In this document: positions 8,234 to 16,525 of the stretch, in pieces | How the letters are laid out: every line of letters begins with the position of its first letter | Numbering within the stretch: position 1 is the first letter of the stretch | DNA from: Pseudomonadota bacterium | GTDB lineage: Bacteria > Pseudomonadota > Gammaproteobacteria > Steroidobacterales > Steroidobacteraceae | DNA length: 64,000 bases | Assembly: GCA_023417315.1 (NCBI GenBank) | Contig: JAEZFW010000085.1 | Location: forward strand, 1 to 64,000 | Direction of reading: 5' to 3' | Made by a program: the position numbers and the translations under genes | The notes under the pieces: generated by a model | Told to the model about the DNA's origin: nothing | The model's input: the letters and a program-made list of their open reading frames with translations, nothing else | Database searches by the model: none

Positions 8234-9919
8234 CTACATCTTCTCCGGGGCGCTCACACCGAGGATCTTGAGTCCGTTCTCGAGCACCTGACGAGTTGCG
8301 GCGACGAGATTGAGGCGCGCGTTACGCAGGCTCACATCGTCCACGATGAACGTGTGCGCGTTGTAGTAGGTGTGAAAATCCCCCGCCAGCTCCCGCAGGT
8401 AGTGCGCGAGCTGATGCGGTTCGTTGGCCGCCGCTGCCGACTCCAGCACGTCAGGATAAGAGGTGACCTTGCGGATCAACGCCTTCTCGTGCGGCTCGGT
8501 GAGACGCCCGATGTGGAGCTCGCCGACCTCGCGCTCGTGCGTAAATCCCTTCTCTTGCAGCTGGCGGAAGACGCTGCACACGCGAGCATGCGCATACTGG
8601 ACGTAATAAACGGGATTCTCTTCGGTCTGCGCGAGTGCAAGATCGATATCGAACACGAATTCCGAATCAGCCTTGCGCGAGACGAGGAAGAAACGCACGG
8701 CATCGCGTCCGACCCATTCGATCAGATCGCGCACCGTGACGTATGAGCCGGCGCGCTTTGAGATCTTGACCTCCTCGCCGCCCCGCATGACGCGCACCAT
8801 CTTGTGCAGCACGTAAGCGGGATAGTTTTTCGGGATTCCCATGTCGAGCGCTTGCAGTCCGGCGCGTACGCGCGCGATCGTGCCGTGGTGGTCGCTGCCT
8901 TGCACATTGATCGCGTGCAGGAACCCGCGTTCCCACTTCGTCACGTGGTATGCGACGTCGGGGACGAAATACGTATACGTGCCGTCGGACTTGCGCATGA
9001 CGCGGTCTTTGTCATCTCCATACTCGGTGGTGCGCAACCACAACGCGCCGTCCTTCTCGTAAGTTTTGCCGCTCGCGATGAGCGCATCCACGGTCCGCTC
9101 GACCTTGCCGTCCGTATAGAGGCTCGACTCCAGATAGTAGACATCAAAGCGCACGCCGAACTTCTGCAGATCGATGTCCTGCTCGTGACGCAAATAGGCG
9201 ACCGCAAATTTACGGATCGCTTCCAGATCGTCAGGCTTGCCATTTGCTTTGACCGCTTCGCCGTCCATCGCATGCACGGTTTTCTTCGCGAGAAAATCAT
9301 CCGCGATGTCTTGAATGTATTCGCCGTTGTAGGCGGCATCTGGCCAATCCAAATCTCCGGGCTTGAAGCCGCGAGCACGCGCCTGCACCGAGAGTGCGAG
9401 GTTTTGAATCTGCACGCCGGCATCGTTGTAATAGAACTCGCGCGAGACTTCGTAGCCTTGCGTCTGTAGCAACGCAGCCAGCGCATCGCCCAAGGCTGCC
9501 TGACGTCCATGACCCACGTGGAGCGGTCCAGTCGGGTTCGCAGATACGAATTCGACGACCGTGCGCTCTCCCGCCGCGCGCTTCGAATAACCGTATGTGG
9601 GACCGAGGTCGAAAATGCGCGCGAGCTCAGCCTGATAGGCCTCGGCGGAAAAATGGAAATTGATGAATCCCGGGCCGGCGACGTCGACTTTGCTGATCAG
9701 ATCGCTCGGCGCCAATGCGTCCACGATCGCTTGGGCAAGCTGGCGAGGATTGCGACGCGCCGGTTTCGCAAGTTGGAGCGCGATATTGGTGGCGAAATCC
9801 CCATGCGCAGGATCGCGAGTACGCTCGACGTCTACCGTCGGTTGGATGTCCGTCGGAAGAATATCGGGCGGCAACGTCGCGAGTGCCGCTTGGACGAGTC
9901 GTTCAACTTGGTACTTCAC
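8234..9919 (-). CDS. argS: Arginyl-tRNA synthetase
   Basis: Charges tRNA-Arg in the cytosol. The 561-residue product has an N-terminal Add-1 domain, the class I HIGH motif in the form HVGH (SANPTGPLHVGHGRQAALGD), and a degenerate KMSKS loop (VKISKRAG), as is normal for bacterial ArgS. The C-terminal anticodon-binding domain ends LENGLKILGVSAPEKM. I chose GTG at 9919 (protein starting MKYQVERLVQAAL) because ArgS proteins begin at this helix. A TTG at 9967 would add 16 residues unlike the family. The gene is downstream of priA in the same direction, separated by a repeat element. Confidence 0.96.
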   Translation of the reverse strand: MKYQVERLVQAALATLPPDILPTDIQPTVDVERTRDPAHGDFATNIALQLAKPARRNPRQLAQAIVDALAPSDLISKVDVAGPGFINFHFSAEAYQAELARIFDLGPTYGYSKRAAGERTVVEFVSANPTGPLHVGHGRQAALGDALAALLQTQGYEVSREFYYNDAGVQIQNLALSVQARARGFKPGDLDWPDAAYNGEYIQDIADDFLAKKTVHAMDGEAVKANGKPDDLEAIRKFAVAYLRHEQDIDLQKFGVRFDVYYLESSLYTDGKVERTVDALIASGKTYEKDGALWLRTTEYGDDKDRVMRKSDGTYTYFVPDVAYHVTKWERGFLHAINVQGSDHHGTIARVRAGLQALDMGIPKNYPAYVLHKMVRVMRGGEEVKISKRAGSYVTVRDLIEWVGRDAVRFFLVSRKADSEFVFDIDLALAQTEENPVYYVQYAHARVCSVFRQLQEKGFTHEREVGELHIGRLTEPHEKALIRKVTSYPDVLESAAAANEPHQLAHYLRELAGDFHTYYNAHTFIVDDVSLRNARLNLVAATRQVLENGLKILGVSAPEKM

Positions 9920-9968
9920 AGCGAAAATGGTGGGGATCGAGAAAGTGTGCAGTGTAGCAGTCTGCAAA

Positions 9969-10080
9969 GAAGTGGTTAGTGGCTAGTGGTCAGTTGCGGT
10001 AGGCGCCGTCTCTCTCAACTCATCACTAGCCAACAACCACTAGCCGCTCCTTCGAATCCTCAAGCCACTAACCACTTCGA
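9969..10080. repeat. Intergenic inverted repeat, AGTGGTTAG/AGTGGCTAG family
   Basis: The left arm (9969-9996) is GAAGTGGTTAGTGGCTAGTG plus GTCAGTTG. Two inverted copies follow, at 10015-10049 and 10060-10080 (CCACTAACCACTTC), so one left arm can pair with either right arm. It lies between priA and argS. Confidence 0.8.
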
Positions 10081-10084
10081 AACC

Positions 10085-12277
10085 TCAGAACAGCTCCACC
10101 GGATCCACATCGATCGACCAGCGCACGCGGCTGGCGATCGGTAGCTGCTCGAGCACGGGAATCCAGGCGTGTAGGAACTGGTGCAATGGCGCATGGGAGG
10201 GTGCATGCACCAATAGTTGGGCACGATGCCGCCCGGCGCGACGTTCCATCACGGCCGGTGCCGGCCCGAGCAAACGCACATCGCCGCTTGCCTGTTTGCG
10301 GCCGAGCTTCAGAGCGGCCTGCAAGAAGGTCATCGGCGTCGCGGCGGTGGTCGCTTCGGCTCGCAAGAGTGCGAGCCGTGCGAACGGCGGCCACTGACAT
10401 TCGGCACGCTCCTGAATTGCGCCTTCGGCGAAAGCGTCGTACCCGCCTTGCAGGAGCAACCTCAGTAACGGATGGTCGGGATAGTCCGTTTGAATCAGTA
10501 CCTCGCCCGGCCGCTCTGCTCGTCCCGCGCGGCCGGCGACCTGCACGATCGTCTGGGCGAGCCGTTCGCTCGCGCGAAAATCGGTACTAAAGAGCCCCTG
10601 ATCCGCATTGAGCACCGCGACGAGCGTGACGTTCGGAAAGTCGTGTCCCTTCGCGAGCATCTGTGTGCCCACCAAGATGTCGATCTCGCGTTGGTTGATA
10701 CGTTCGAACATGGCCTCCAACTCGCCGCGACGTCTGATGCTGTCGCGATCGAGGCGCGCGATCGAGGCTTTCGGAAAGGATTCCGCGATCGTTTCTTCGA
10801 TGCGCTCGGTGCCCTGACCGACTGGCTTCGTCGGTGAGAAGCAATCGGGACACGCATCGATGCGCGGATGCTGGGCACCGCAGTGATGGCAGAGCAGCGC
10901 GTCTTGGCGTCCATGAAGCGTGAGATGGGCATCGCAGCGCTTGCAGTGCGCGGACCATCCACAGCTCGGACAGAACAGCACCGGCGCGTAGCCGCGCCGA
11001 TTCAAGAACAACATGATCTGACCGCCCGCATCGAGGTGACGATGCATCGCGAGCAGTGTCGGAGTGGCGATTCCCTGCGTTTGCGCGTTCTTGCGCAAAT
11101 CGACCAGCGACCAGTGCGGCTGCGTCGCTTGCGCGGCAGCTCGCTCGGGAAGTTTCGACAGCCACTCGGGGCGCTGTCGGGCTCGATGCAGAGATTCCAA
11201 CGAGGGTGTGGCCGAGCCGAGCACGATCGGTCGTTGATAGCGTTGCGCGCGCACGATAGCTAGATCGCGCGCTGAATACCGAAAACCTTCGTGCTGTTTG
11301 AACGACGCGTCGTGCTCTTCGTCGACCACGATCAACCCGAGCTGCGGTAGCGGGCAGAACACGGCCGAGCGTGTGCCGATTACGATGCGAGCGGCGCCCT
11401 CACGGGCCGCGCGCCAGGCCTCCAGCCGTTCGGTGTCGTTCAACGCCGAATGCATGACTGCAATCGGAATAGGGAAGCGTGCTTGGAAGCGCGCGACGAG
11501 TTGCGGCGTGAGCGCAATTTCAGGAACGAGCACCAACGCCTGCTCGCCGCGTGCGAGCACGCGCGCGATGAGCTGCAGATACACTTCCGTTTTGCCGCTC
11601 CCCGTCACCCCATAGAGCAGGTGCGAGGCGAACGAGCCGAACGATTTCTCGATGCGCTCGAGCGCTTCGCGTTGCGCATCGTTGAGCGCGGGGCCGACGC
11701 TGGGGCGGATGTCGAGCTCAGGATTGTGGGTCGCAATGCTCATTCGTTCGACGAAACCGCGCGCTGCGAGCGTTCGCAATGCATCCGCAGTTCCGCCGGA
11801 TGCAGTCAGGAGAGTCTGCGCATCGACGGGCTCGTGCCGGAGCAGGTATTCGATGATGTTTCTCTGTCGCGCTGCACGCGCCGAGAGCTCGGCGAGCGCG
11901 GTGGATCGACCGCTTTCGGTGAGTTGCCATGCGAAGCGTTCTGCTCGCATGGGTGCCCCTTCTCTCAGCGCCACCGGCAGCGCCGCGGACAGGACTTCGC
12001 CGATCGGATGGCGGTAGTAGTCCGCCGCCCACCGCAACAACTGCAGCAGTCTTTCATCGAACGCGGGCTCGAGGTCGAGCACCGCTTGAATGCTCCGCAG
12101 CTTCGACGTGGGCACGTCCGTGCGCTCCAGGTGCTCTAGCACGACGCCTACCACCTGGCGTCGGCCGAACGGCACGCGCACACGCGCGCCGATCCCGGGC
12201 ATCGCGTCTGCTCCGGTTTGAACCCGGTAGTCGAACGTCCTGCGCAAAGGGGTGTCGATCGCGACCGAAAGGAACAT
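10085..12277 (-). CDS. priA: Primosomal protein N' (replication restart helicase PriA)
   Basis: Restarts stalled replication forks by recognising branched DNA, unwinding the lagging strand and loading the primosome. The 730-residue protein has the N-terminal DNA-binding domain (FDYRVQTG...GARVRVPFGRRQVVGVV). The superfamily 2 helicase core has Walker A GVTGSGKTEVY and DEEHD in place of DEAH. A Cys-rich zinc region follows, with four CxxC pairs (CPSC, CKRC, CHHC, CPDC) inserted between the helicase lobes. Motif VI (QVAGRAGRAERPGEV) is intact. The ATG at 12277 fits the family N-terminus. The C-terminus (RVRWSIDVDPVELF) is typical and complete. Confidence 0.97.
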   Translation of the reverse strand: MFLSVAIDTPLRRTFDYRVQTGADAMPGIGARVRVPFGRRQVVGVVLEHLERTDVPTSKLRSIQAVLDLEPAFDERLLQLLRWAADYYRHPIGEVLSAALPVALREGAPMRAERFAWQLTESGRSTALAELSARAARQRNIIEYLLRHEPVDAQTLLTASGGTADALRTLAARGFVERMSIATHNPELDIRPSVGPALNDAQREALERIEKSFGSFASHLLYGVTGSGKTEVYLQLIARVLARGEQALVLVPEIALTPQLVARFQARFPIPIAVMHSALNDTERLEAWRAAREGAARIVIGTRSAVFCPLPQLGLIVVDEEHDASFKQHEGFRYSARDLAIVRAQRYQRPIVLGSATPSLESLHRARQRPEWLSKLPERAAAQATQPHWSLVDLRKNAQTQGIATPTLLAMHRHLDAGGQIMLFLNRRGYAPVLFCPSCGWSAHCKRCDAHLTLHGRQDALLCHHCGAQHPRIDACPDCFSPTKPVGQGTERIEETIAESFPKASIARLDRDSIRRRGELEAMFERINQREIDILVGTQMLAKGHDFPNVTLVAVLNADQGLFSTDFRASERLAQTIVQVAGRAGRAERPGEVLIQTDYPDHPLLRLLLQGGYDAFAEGAIQERAECQWPPFARLALLRAEATTAATPMTFLQAALKLGRKQASGDVRLLGPAPAVMERRAGRHRAQLLVHAPSHAPLHQFLHAWIPVLEQLPIASRVRWSIDVDPVELF

Positions 12278-12309
12278 CGTCAGGAGAGGCCGAGCGTCAG
12301 CGAACGACG

Positions 12310-12343
12310 GAACTGGGTACTGGGTGTTGGCCAGACCCGACCA
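12310..12343. repeat. Half element of the GGGTACTGG family
   Basis: AACTGGGTACTGGGTGTTGG followed by CCAGA matches one arm of the GGGTACTGG inverted repeats, but no inverted partner is visible nearby. It lies upstream of priA. Nothing else was recognised between the priA start and the sigma factor gene at 12540. Confidence 0.55.
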
Positions 12344-12539
12344 GAGACGTAGGCAGATCGATGGACACCGACTCGAAGATGTGTGCGAACAATGACTTGC
12401 AATTGAAAAGGCGCTGGGGGATCCCGACTCGGGTCAACCCATCTTGTCTTCGTGCGTTGGAGTCTGGAGTGGTGCCCACGTGGGGTGTCTCGGGTGGAGT
12501 CGCGTGTCTGATACCCTAAATATCGTAACGACAATTGCA

Positions 12540-13133
12540 ATGCGCCTGGACGATGCGCCGGCGTCGAAGGAGCACATTCTGGAGCAGACGCGTGAGCTCG
12601 ATCGCTTTCTCTCGAGCGTGGAGAAGCGCGCGTTCCGCATCGCTCGAATCGTCGTGCGCAACGACGATGATGCGCTCGATATCGTACAGGATGCGATGTT
12701 GCAGCTCGCTCGCAGCTATGGCGAACGTCCTGAGGACGAGTGGCGGCCGCTGTTCTATCGCATCTTGCAGAATCGTATTCGCGATTTTCAGCGCCGCGGC
12801 AAAGTGCGAGCGAAGATCATGAGTTGGCTGCCCGGTCGGGGCGGTGAGTCCGAAGCGGCGGGCGATCCATTGGAGAGCGTGCCGGATACGGGCCCATTGC
12901 TGCTCGACCAGCTGTCGAACGAGCACGCGATGCGGGTTATCGAGCGTGCGATCGCAGAGCTGCCGCAACGACAACAAGAAGCGTTCTTGTTGCGCAATTT
13001 CGAAGGGTTGAACGTGGCCGAGACGGCGAGCGCGATGGGCTGTACCGAAGGCAGCGTGAAGACGCATTATTCTCGAGCGGTTCATGGCTTGCGTGCGCAG
13101 CTCGAAGCGTCGGGCATCGTCGCGTGCGAATGA
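12540..13133 (+). CDS. ECF-type RNA polymerase sigma factor
   Basis: The 197-residue sigma-70 family protein is limited to region 2 (about 25-90, AFRIARIVVRNDDDALDIVQ...LFYRILQNRIRDFQRR) and region 4 (about 138-190, AIAELPQRQQEAFLLRNFEG...GCTEGSVKTHYSRA), the layout of ECF sigma factors. The start is uncertain. ATG at 12540 precedes the conserved region; GTG at 12504 has GGAG four bases upstream and would add 12 residues. The next gene, 13 bases downstream, encodes a small membrane protein that could be the regulatory partner, followed by a DUF3106 protein. The target promoters are not known. Confidence 0.9.
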   Translation: MRLDDAPASKEHILEQTRELDRFLSSVEKRAFRIARIVVRNDDDALDIVQDAMLQLARSYGERPEDEWRPLFYRILQNRIRDFQRRGKVRAKIMSWLPGRGGESEAAGDPLESVPDTGPLLLDQLSNEHAMRVIERAIAELPQRQQEAFLLRNFEGLNVAETASAMGCTEGSVKTHYSRAVHGLRAQLEASGIVACE

Positions 13134-13146
13134 GAGGTAAGCCATC

Positions 13147-13533
13147 GTGAAGCACGATTCCGATAACGAGAGAACTGCGTTCGAGGAGAGCTCGCGCGCG
13201 CATTTCGAGGCGAGTGTCGAGTCCATCGATGGCAGGACGCGCTCGCGCCTCAATCAAGCTCGGCAAGCTGCGCTCAGCGAGCTGCGGGCGAGGCGGGCGC
13301 ATCCGTGGCGGAACGCATGGATGCCGCTGAGCGGCGTTGCGGTCGCAGCGGTGCTCGCCGTTTGGATGACGCTCGGCCAAGGGATGAAGACGGGTCCGCT
13401 CGACAATGGTCTACCGGTCGAGGATATCGAGATCTTCGCTGATGCGCCGAGCCTCGATCTGCTTCAGGACGTGGAGTTCTACGCGTGGGTCGCAGAAGAG
13501 ACTGCGAACGCAGCGAATGAGAATAGCGGCTAG
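13147..13533 (+). CDS. Small single-pass membrane protein, possible anti-sigma partner
   Basis: The 128-residue protein has a charged N-terminal region (about 1-57), one hydrophobic segment (about 59-77, MPLSGVAVAAVLAVWMTLG) and an acidic C-terminal part (VEDIEIFADAPSLDLLQDVEFYAWV). The layout resembles DUF3619-type proteins found beside ECF sigma genes. It follows the sigma gene by 13 bases and is probably cotranscribed. A role as an anti-sigma factor is inferred from position and topology only; no zinc-binding HxxxCxxC motif is present. Confidence 0.7.
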   Translation: MKHDSDNERTAFEESSRAHFEASVESIDGRTRSRLNQARQAALSELRARRAHPWRNAWMPLSGVAVAAVLAVWMTLGQGMKTGPLDNGLPVEDIEIFADAPSLDLLQDVEFYAWVAEETANAANENSG

Positions 13534-13539
13534 CTAGGA

Positions 13540-13575
13540 TGCGAACGGTGAACCGCGGACGGCGAACGGCGATTT
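13540..13575. repeat. Half element with tandem GAACGGCG words
   Basis: GCGAACGGTGAACCGCGGAC followed by GGCGAACGGCG shows the tandem-word composition of the intergenic arms, with a new word, but no inverted partner is visible. It sits between the membrane protein gene and the DUF3106 gene. Confidence 0.4.
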
Positions 13576-13599
13576 GGCGCTTGGCGCCATGAGGAGCGG

Positions 13600-14184
13600 G
13601 TGGGCATGACTTCATGTGCTCCAACTCTGTGGCGGCCGCTCGCGCTCGCCCTGCGTGTGTTCGCGGCCTGCCTCCTGGTGTTCGCGAGTGTAAGCGCCGT
13701 GGCAGAGGAGGAGGTCGGCGGTGTGCGCTGGCAGGAACTCACGCCGGCCCAGCAGGAGGTTCTGCAACGCTTCGAATCTCGATGGGATCAGCTTCCGCTC
13801 GCGCGTCAGCGTGCGCTTGTCCGCGGCGCAGAACACTGGGCGTCCTTGACGCCGGAGCAGCGCGCGGAAGCGAAGGAACGCTGGCGTTCCCTGGATCCTG
13901 ACGAGCGCCGGAAAATGCGGGAGCGCTTCCGCGAGTTCAAGTCGCTGCCACCCGAGGAACAAGCTCGTATTCGCAAGCACTATGAGCACTTCCAGTCGCT
14001 GCCTCCGGAGAAGCGCCGCGAGCTGAGGGAGCGGTTCCATAAACTATCCCCCGAGGAGCGCCAGCGCTTGCGCGACAGGATCCGGTCGGGAGAGATGGAT
14101 CTGGGCGAGCACGATCCTTCGCAGCAGGAACCTTCGGAACAGAAAGCGGCGGATGAGGAGAGGGACACTCGATCTCCAAACTGA
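13600..14184 (+). CDS. DUF3106 domain-containing secreted protein
   Basis: The 194-residue protein has a signal peptide (about 1-35, LALRVFAACLLVFASVSAVA) and a highly charged helical body of repeated units resembling LTPEQRAEAKERWRSLDPDE and LPPEEQARIRKHYEHFQSLP, at least four times between residues 45 and 165. The C-terminal tail is rich in Glu, Gln and Ser. DUF3106 proteins are found next to ECF sigma genes. The Leu-Pro/Ser-Pro-Glu-Glu spacing resembles that of periplasmic metal or stress sensors of the CpxP/heavy-metal-resistance type, but this is only a structural analogy. The start could be GTG 13600 or ATG 13606. Confidence 0.8.
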   Translation: MGMTSCAPTLWRPLALALRVFAACLLVFASVSAVAEEEVGGVRWQELTPAQQEVLQRFESRWDQLPLARQRALVRGAEHWASLTPEQRAEAKERWRSLDPDERRKMRERFREFKSLPPEEQARIRKHYEHFQSLPPEKRRELRERFHKLSPEERQRLRDRIRSGEMDLGEHDPSQQEPSEQKAADEERDTRSPN

Positions 14185-14390
14185 CACCCTCCCTTGGAAT
14201 GCAGGCTCGGGAGGGCTCGCGAGTAAGACCTTGCCTGAAGGAGGTCCGATGACGCCGGCGGAATCAGTGCGCAAAATGGATTGCGCAAGATGAAATCGCT
14301 TGGGGGTGCTATTAAACTGCGGGCCGTCGACTAGATTAGGCGCGTCGGCTCGTCCGAAAATTACAAGCCCCGGCAGCGACTATCCCCAAG

Positions 14391-15197
14391 ATGACGGAAG
14401 CGCTCTTCAATCCTTGTGCGGTGATCCCCGTGTACAACCACGAGCGGACCGTCGCGACTGTCGTTGCCAGAGTGCGCGAGCAAGGGCTTCCGGTCGTGCT
14501 GGTCGACGATGGGTGCAGCGATGCTTGCGCGAAAGAGCTCCAAAGGCTGAGCGCGCTGCCGCAGATCTCGCTCCTGAAGCATCCCGTGAATCGCGGCAAA
14601 GGTGCCGCCGTGCGCACCGGCTTGCTCGCAGCCGCGGAACACGGCTACACCCATGCTCTGCAGATCGACGCCGATGGCCAGCACTCACTCGATGACATTC
14701 GCATCTTCATCGAAGATGCCCGCAATCATCCGGGTAACGTGATCTGCGGTCGGCCCGTCTTCGATGAGACGATTCCACGTTCGCGCCTCTACGGCCGCTA
14801 TTGCTCCCACATTTTCGTGTGGACCTGGACGCTATCGTTCGACATCGTCGATTCGATGTGCGGCTTTCGCGTCTATCCGTTGAAAGAGACCGTGCCGCTG
14901 CTGAAGAACGCGCACGTGCGATCACGAATGGATTTCGATACCGAGATCCTGGTGCGACTGCATTGGCGGGACGTCCCGATGCGCTGGCTCAAGACTCGAG
15001 TCCACTACCCGCGCGATGGTGTTTCGCACTTCCGTCTTGGACTCGACAACGTGCTGATGGTGACGCTGCACGCGCGCTTGCTGTGCGGCATGCTGATTCG
15101 CTTGCCGCTCTTGTTGTCGCGGAAATTCCGCGGCGGCCCCCCTAATTCTCGGACGACCATCGCAAAGGACAATGCGGCGGACGTCCATCGCAGATGA
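14391..15197 (+). CDS. Family 2 glycosyltransferase of the aryl polyene cluster
   Basis: The 268-residue GT-A fold enzyme resembles polyprenyl-phosphate sugar transferases. It opens with CAVIPVYNHERTVATVVARV, has the nucleotide-binding DD at 39-40 and the metal-binding DAD at 93-95 (LQIDADGQHSLDD), then SMCGFRVYPL and a Trp-rich acceptor region. A hydrophobic stretch near 222-240 may touch the membrane. It is the first gene of the pigment cluster and its stop overlaps the next start by four bases. By analogy with xanthomonadin loci it may attach a sugar to the lipid carrying the polyene. The acceptor is not known. Confidence 0.85.
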   Translation: MTEALFNPCAVIPVYNHERTVATVVARVREQGLPVVLVDDGCSDACAKELQRLSALPQISLLKHPVNRGKGAAVRTGLLAAAEHGYTHALQIDADGQHSLDDIRIFIEDARNHPGNVICGRPVFDETIPRSRLYGRYCSHIFVWTWTLSFDIVDSMCGFRVYPLKETVPLLKNAHVRSRMDFDTEILVRLHWRDVPMRWLKTRVHYPRDGVSHFRLGLDNVLMVTLHARLLCGMLIRLPLLLSRKFRGGPPNSRTTIAKDNAADVHRR

Positions 15198-16420
15198 CGC
15201 GGAGTCATTACGACGTCGTCGTGATCGGTGCCGGCCCCTCGGGATCGATCGCAGCTGCGCTCTTGAAGCGGCGCGGATGGCGAGTGCTCGTGCTCGAGGC
15301 GCAGCAGTTTCCGCGTTTCGTCGTTGGCGAAAGTCTTCTCGCCCATTGTCTAGACTTCCTCGCCGAAGCCGACATGCTCGAGGCGGTGGAGCGCGCCGGC
15401 TTCCAGTACAAAGACGGCGCGGCTTTCGTGCGCGGGCCCGACTACGCCGATGTCAGTTTCAAAGAGCAGTTTTCCAAAGGCTACGACCACGCCTTCGAGG
15501 TGGATCGTGCCACCTTCGACAAGCTACTCGCCGATGAGGCGGAGAAACAAGGCGTCGAGATCCGCTATCGACATCGTGTCGTCGCGTTCGAAGATGTCGA
15601 AGGTGGCGCGCGCTTGACGGTTGAGAACGCCGAAGGCCTGTCGTCGCATATCGAGGCGCGTTTCGTGCTCGATGCGAGCGGCTTCGGGCGCGCGCTAGCG
15701 AAACTTCTGGCGCTCGAAACGCCTGCAGATTTTCCGACGCGCTTAGCCACAGTGACGCATGTAACCGATGAGGTCGCCGAGGACGCGTTCGATCGCGCCA
15801 AAGTGCAAGTCATCGTTCATCCGCGGCACGCCGATGTGTGGTATTGGGTCATTCCGTTTCCGCGCCACCGCAATTCGATCGGTTGCGTGGCGAGCCGCGA
15901 GTTCCTGGCGAGCTATCCAACGGATCCAAAGGAGCGACTGCGCGCGCTGATTGAAGAAGAGCCATTCCTCTCTCGAATCACCGCGAACGCCGACTGGCAC
16001 ACGCCTGTGCGCGAGCTCGGAGGGTACTCGGCGAGCGTGCGCACGATGCATGGCCCTGCGTTCGCTCTGCTCGGCAACGCCGCGGAGTTTCTCGATCCGG
16101 TCTTCTCTTCCGGTCTTGCAATCGCAATGCGTTCATCGAGCCTTGCAGCAGCATTGCTCGATCGGCAACTTCGAGGCGAGCAGGTGGACTGGTCGAAGGA
16201 ATTCGAAATCCCGCTGCGCAAGGGTGTCAGCACCTTTCGTGTCTACGTCGACGCCTGGTACGACGGTCGCTTTCAGCGCGTCATGTTCGCGAAGAACAAG
16301 ACACCAGGCATACGCAAGATGATCTCCTCAGTCTTGGCCGGCTACGCGTGGGATGACTCCAATCCCTTCGTCGCCGATGCCGAGCGACGGTTGGGGATGC
16401 TAGCGGAGTTGTGCCGATGA
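15194..16420 (+). CDS. Flavin-dependent halogenase-like monooxygenase (first copy)
   Basis: The 408-residue FAD protein has the N-terminal dinucleotide motif VVVIGAGPSGSIAA (8-21), a VGESLL stretch, KDGAAF starting at Lys73, WYWVIP at 216-221 and FLDPVFSSG near the second nucleotide-binding region. KxGAxF, WxWxIP and FxxPxxSxG are signatures of flavin-dependent halogenases acting on phenol- and pyrrole-type substrates, so a role in halogenating the aryl head is plausible (xanthomonadins are brominated). It could instead be a saturase/reductase of the geranylgeranyl reductase superfamily. Translation is coupled to the glycosyltransferase by an ATGA overlap. Confidence 0.8.
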   Translation: MTRSHYDVVVIGAGPSGSIAAALLKRRGWRVLVLEAQQFPRFVVGESLLAHCLDFLAEADMLEAVERAGFQYKDGAAFVRGPDYADVSFKEQFSKGYDHAFEVDRATFDKLLADEAEKQGVEIRYRHRVVAFEDVEGGARLTVENAEGLSSHIEARFVLDASGFGRALAKLLALETPADFPTRLATVTHVTDEVAEDAFDRAKVQVIVHPRHADVWYWVIPFPRHRNSIGCVASREFLASYPTDPKERLRALIEEEPFLSRITANADWHTPVRELGGYSASVRTMHGPAFALLGNAAEFLDPVFSSGLAIAMRSSSLAAALLDRQLRGEQVDWSKEFEIPLRKGVSTFRVYVDAWYDGRFQRVMFAKNKTPGIRKMISSVLAGYAWDDSNPFVADAERRLGMLAELCR

Positions 16421-16431
16421 GCGAGACGGGT

Positions 16432-16525
16432 GGCTGGGTTTTCGGGTTTCGGGTACTGGCCAGAGGTCCGATAGCAGCGCGCCAACCATTCTGGCCAGTA
16501 CCCAGTACCCAGTAACCCAGAACCC
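16432..16525. repeat. Intergenic inverted repeat, GGGTACTGGCCAGA family
   Basis: The left arm (16432-16464) ends CGGGTACTGGCCAGA. The right arm (16489-16525) starts TTCTGGCCAGTACCCAGTAC. The 11-base inner part, TACTGGCCAGA/TCTGGCCAGTA, is perfectly inverted. The loop is about 24 bases. The right arm abuts the ATG of the ketoreductase gene, leaving no recognisable ribosome binding site. Confidence 0.92.

Noticed and set aside
12280..12540. Minus-strand frame between priA and the sigma factor gene
   Set aside because: No homologue-like pattern, no start signal, and part of it is a half repeat arm.
14186..14214. Hairpin CCCTCCC/GGGAGGG after the DUF3106 gene as a terminator
   Set aside because: The stem is only seven pairs with a 15-base loop and no T-run follows on either strand.
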